DNA from: Bacteroidales bacterium
GTDB lineage: Bacteria > Bacteroidota > Bacteroidia > Bacteroidales > Bacteroidaceae
Direction: 5' to 3'
Assembly (NCBI GenBank): GCA_004557035.1
Contig: SFFB01000011.1
Location: forward strand, 6,791 to 70,790
Length of the DNA: 64,000 bases
This document shows, piece by piece, positions 62,436 to 64,000 of this stretch; position 1 is the first letter of the stretch; every line of letters starts with the position of its first letter. Both the position numbers and the translations under genes were made by a program. The notes beneath the pieces are model-generated. The model was not told the origin of the DNA. It ran no database searches and saw nothing but the letters and a program-made list of their open reading frames with translations.

Positions 62436-62940
62436 AATTGTGTTTAAGTGTTGGAGAGGTGATGGATTGGTTGAGAGGTGTTGAGATGGATGTATGGAGG
62501 GTAAGTAGCGGGGTGAAGGGGTGTGGGGAGTGTGGATAGTGTTTTGTATGTTGGTGTCACAATAGATAACGGGTTTGTGGTGTTGGGAGTGTGTATCTGC
62601 ACTGTTGTTAGTTAACTAAAATATTGAAGAGTAGTTGGATATTGTTTTGCATAGATTGAGTATGGTGGGCGGTGATTGTTGTGGTGGTGAACGAGGCCGT
62701 GGTCAGGAGATTTTGCTTGAGGCGCAGGGTTATTATAATGCGATGGGAAAGACTGGGAGCGGAACAAGCTGTATAACTATGATAACCAGTGGGGGCGACG
62801 TGGTGTGTGGAGGGGTATCGTTGAGCGCGGTAAGCGGAGCATTGCGGGGTTAGGGGGCCGGTGTAGGCTGCTACGATTGGGTAAGAGTGGTGGAGCATTA
62901 CGTCGTATATTGTAACCAGCATATGTTAAAGTTGAAGAGC
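62436..62940. other. Strongly G/T-skewed non-coding stretch with possible G-quadruplex
   Basis: The plus strand is very poor in C over about 500 bp. At 62499-62528 four runs of three to four G lie 3-8 bp apart (GGG, GGGG, GGGG, GGGG). No frame looks like a real gene. It lies between the MaoC-fold gene and the McrB-like gene. Confidence 0.55.
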
Positions 62941-63020
62941 TAAATCTCCAAGGTAGAAGGTGAATATAAAAAAGGACGTGAATAAGATAGATATATCAAG
63001 TGTTTGTTGACAGAAATATT

Positions 63021-63028
63021 TATATTTG
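63021..63028 (+). promoter_or_regulatory. Predicted -7 box of the McrB-like gene
   Basis: TATATTTG, ~126 bp before the ATG. A TTTG lies 14 bp upstream, closer than usual. The rest of 62941-63153 is AT-rich with no gene. Confidence 0.4.
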
Positions 63029-63153
63029 TTGCTTTAAGTTGGTTATGCAAAGCAAAGAATTATACACCTTTAATTTATCTAATAGCCATTTCGCCGTAAG
63101 AATAAGTCAATGATCATATTCATCAGCAAAAAAAGAATAATAAAGAATTATCT

Positions 63154-64000
63154 ATGACAGCACAAGAATTAGAAGAAAAGGTTTGGACTAAAGCTAAGGA
63201 TTTTGGTATCCTCACTCAAGACCTAAAGACAAAAGAAAACCGACGTGGCACTCCTAATGCAGTAAAGCGTAGCAATCTCAATTTTGATGATGGAAAGGCA
63301 TACTTTGGTTATGTAAGACCCGAAGAAGCACCCTCTGGTGTTTATTATGACTTATCCTTCGTTGTGCTTCCACAAAAAGATGGAGGGAAATGCATCGTTT
63401 CGATAGTAGTAGGGTCGGCTGGTTATCAGCGTGACTACGACCTTGTGAATACTGCAGGAACAAGAAGAATGTTTCTTCGTCTAGCAGAAAATGACGGTAG
63501 TTCGTTTATAAAAAATGATTTTACGGATATTGAAACATCGGCAACCGATTTACTTGAAGCTGTTTCAGAGAATGAAGAATTAAATCCCCTACAAACTGTT
63601 GTTGACATATACAAAAAATTTCTTTTAGCTTCTAGAATTGTTGATCCTGAGACAGAAGAGGGACTCAATGTAATTTATGCTTGGTTGGCTCAATATGCTA
63701 AATTAAGGAATTGGGGCACTAAAGCACACATTAAATTGCAGAACTTAGCACTTCAACCTTACCTCAACAATAAACCCATTGATATCCAGAATGAGACCTG
63801 GAGACTTCTTCAAAATAGACGTTTTGTAGTTCTTCAAGGTGCACCGGGAACAGGTAAAACATACAACGCGTTAAGAATTAGCGAGCATTACGAAAAGACG
63901 CATTTCATTCAATTTCATGCCGAAACCACCTATTCTGACTTTGTAGAGGGCATCCGCCCTAAGCTCAACGATGCCAATCTTTCGTATGAGCCAATAAAAG
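63154..64000 (+). CDS. McrB-type restriction AAA+ NTPase, partial (continues beyond window)
   Basis: The frame is open from ATG 63154 to the window edge (282 codons), so it is absent from stop-bounded lists. The N-terminal ~210 residues are an unrecognised domain (VVGSAGYQRDYDLVN, AWLAQYAKLRNWG). Then comes the McrB-like AAA+ core: Walker A GAPGTGKT at 229-236, followed by FIQFHAETTYSDFVEGIRPK, a typical McrB segment. Such GTPases work with an McrC nuclease to cut modified DNA. Base composition is clearly more AT-rich than the rest of the window, a usual sign of a transferred defence locus. Confidence 0.85.
   Translation, partial: MTAQELEEKVWTKAKDFGILTQDLKTKENRRGTPNAVKRSNLNFDDGKAYFGYVRPEEAPSGVYYDLSFVVLPQKDGGKCIVSIVVGSAGYQRDYDLVNTAGTRRMFLRLAENDGSSFIKNDFTDIETSATDLLEAVSENEELNPLQTVVDIYKKFLLASRIVDPETEEGLNVIYAWLAQYAKLRNWGTKAHIKLQNLALQPYLNNKPIDIQNETWRLLQNRRFVVLQGAPGTGKTYNALRISEHYEKTHFIQFHAETTYSDFVEGIRPKLNDANLSYEPIK

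Noticed and set aside
62608..62922. 104-aa minus-strand frame in the G/T-rich stretch
   Set aside because: Composition (Thr, His, Ser, Tyr rich) reflects the skewed DNA and there is no start context or homology that I recognise.

Overview
This window looks like a Bacteroidales chromosome segment, most like the Prevotella and relatives group. The coding regions are GC-rich by eye. The evidence is a set of typical Bacteroidetes families (DUF3575, DUF5119, DUF4494, CotH and dockerin secreted proteins with C-terminal sorting-like tails), promoters of the TTTG / TAnnTTTG type, A/T-rich translation starts without clear Shine-Dalgarno boxes, and housekeeping genes of Bacteroidales type. The genus is inferred; no rRNA or tRNA gene was seen.

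Layout. At 1-1472 (minus) is the end of a fimbria-type DUF3575/DUF5119 operon, cut by the left edge. Then come trxA and dnaE (1900-6247, minus) and a fused thiE-thiC gene (6782-9088, minus). From 9.4 to 20.4 kb lies an accessory region: a CotH-kinase/dockerin protein, a cohesin-like protein with three InlB-type repeats, a very small secreted-peptide-like gene, an 855-aa GLUG-repeat surface protein with a striking operator, and a membrane-bound AraC-type regulator. These are separated by large palindromic repeats. From 20.7 to 34.9 kb is a plus-strand block: pyrB-pyrI-glyA, tsaC, a ClC channel, fmt, a lipid kinase fused to DUF1810, and an AddA/AddB-type helicase-nuclease pair. Next follow an RND efflux operon (35.5-41.8 kb), lpxA, and ppdK. 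A lone AT-richer tyrosine recombinase and a small convergent gene occupy 46.2-47.9 kb. The rest is a xanthine salvage pair (permease and xpt, minus), DUF4494-yggS-gph (plus), serS, an MFS transporter, an S9 peptidase, yidC and pyrG (all minus), a MaoC-fold gene (plus), a G/T-skewed non-coding stretch, and the start of an McrB-type restriction ATPase cut by the right edge.

Functional links. pyrB/pyrI and pyrG serve pyrimidine synthesis. The S9 peptidase lies beside a MFSD1-like transporter, which suggests peptide use. The permease and Xpt take up and salvage xanthine. The three RND genes form one tripartite pump.

The most unusual content is between genes. There are at least four families of dispersed structured repeats: (1) ~240-bp composite palindromes with conserved arms; (2) ~65-bp elements ending in TTGCACAATTTTTGC, often tandem and mostly just upstream of genes, which may carry promoters; (3) elements containing an ACGGGAATAGGG hairpin; (4) a 75-bp AATCCGTGG repeat. 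A likely transcription attenuator sits in the pyrG leader. All calls come from reading the sequence alone; no database search was run.
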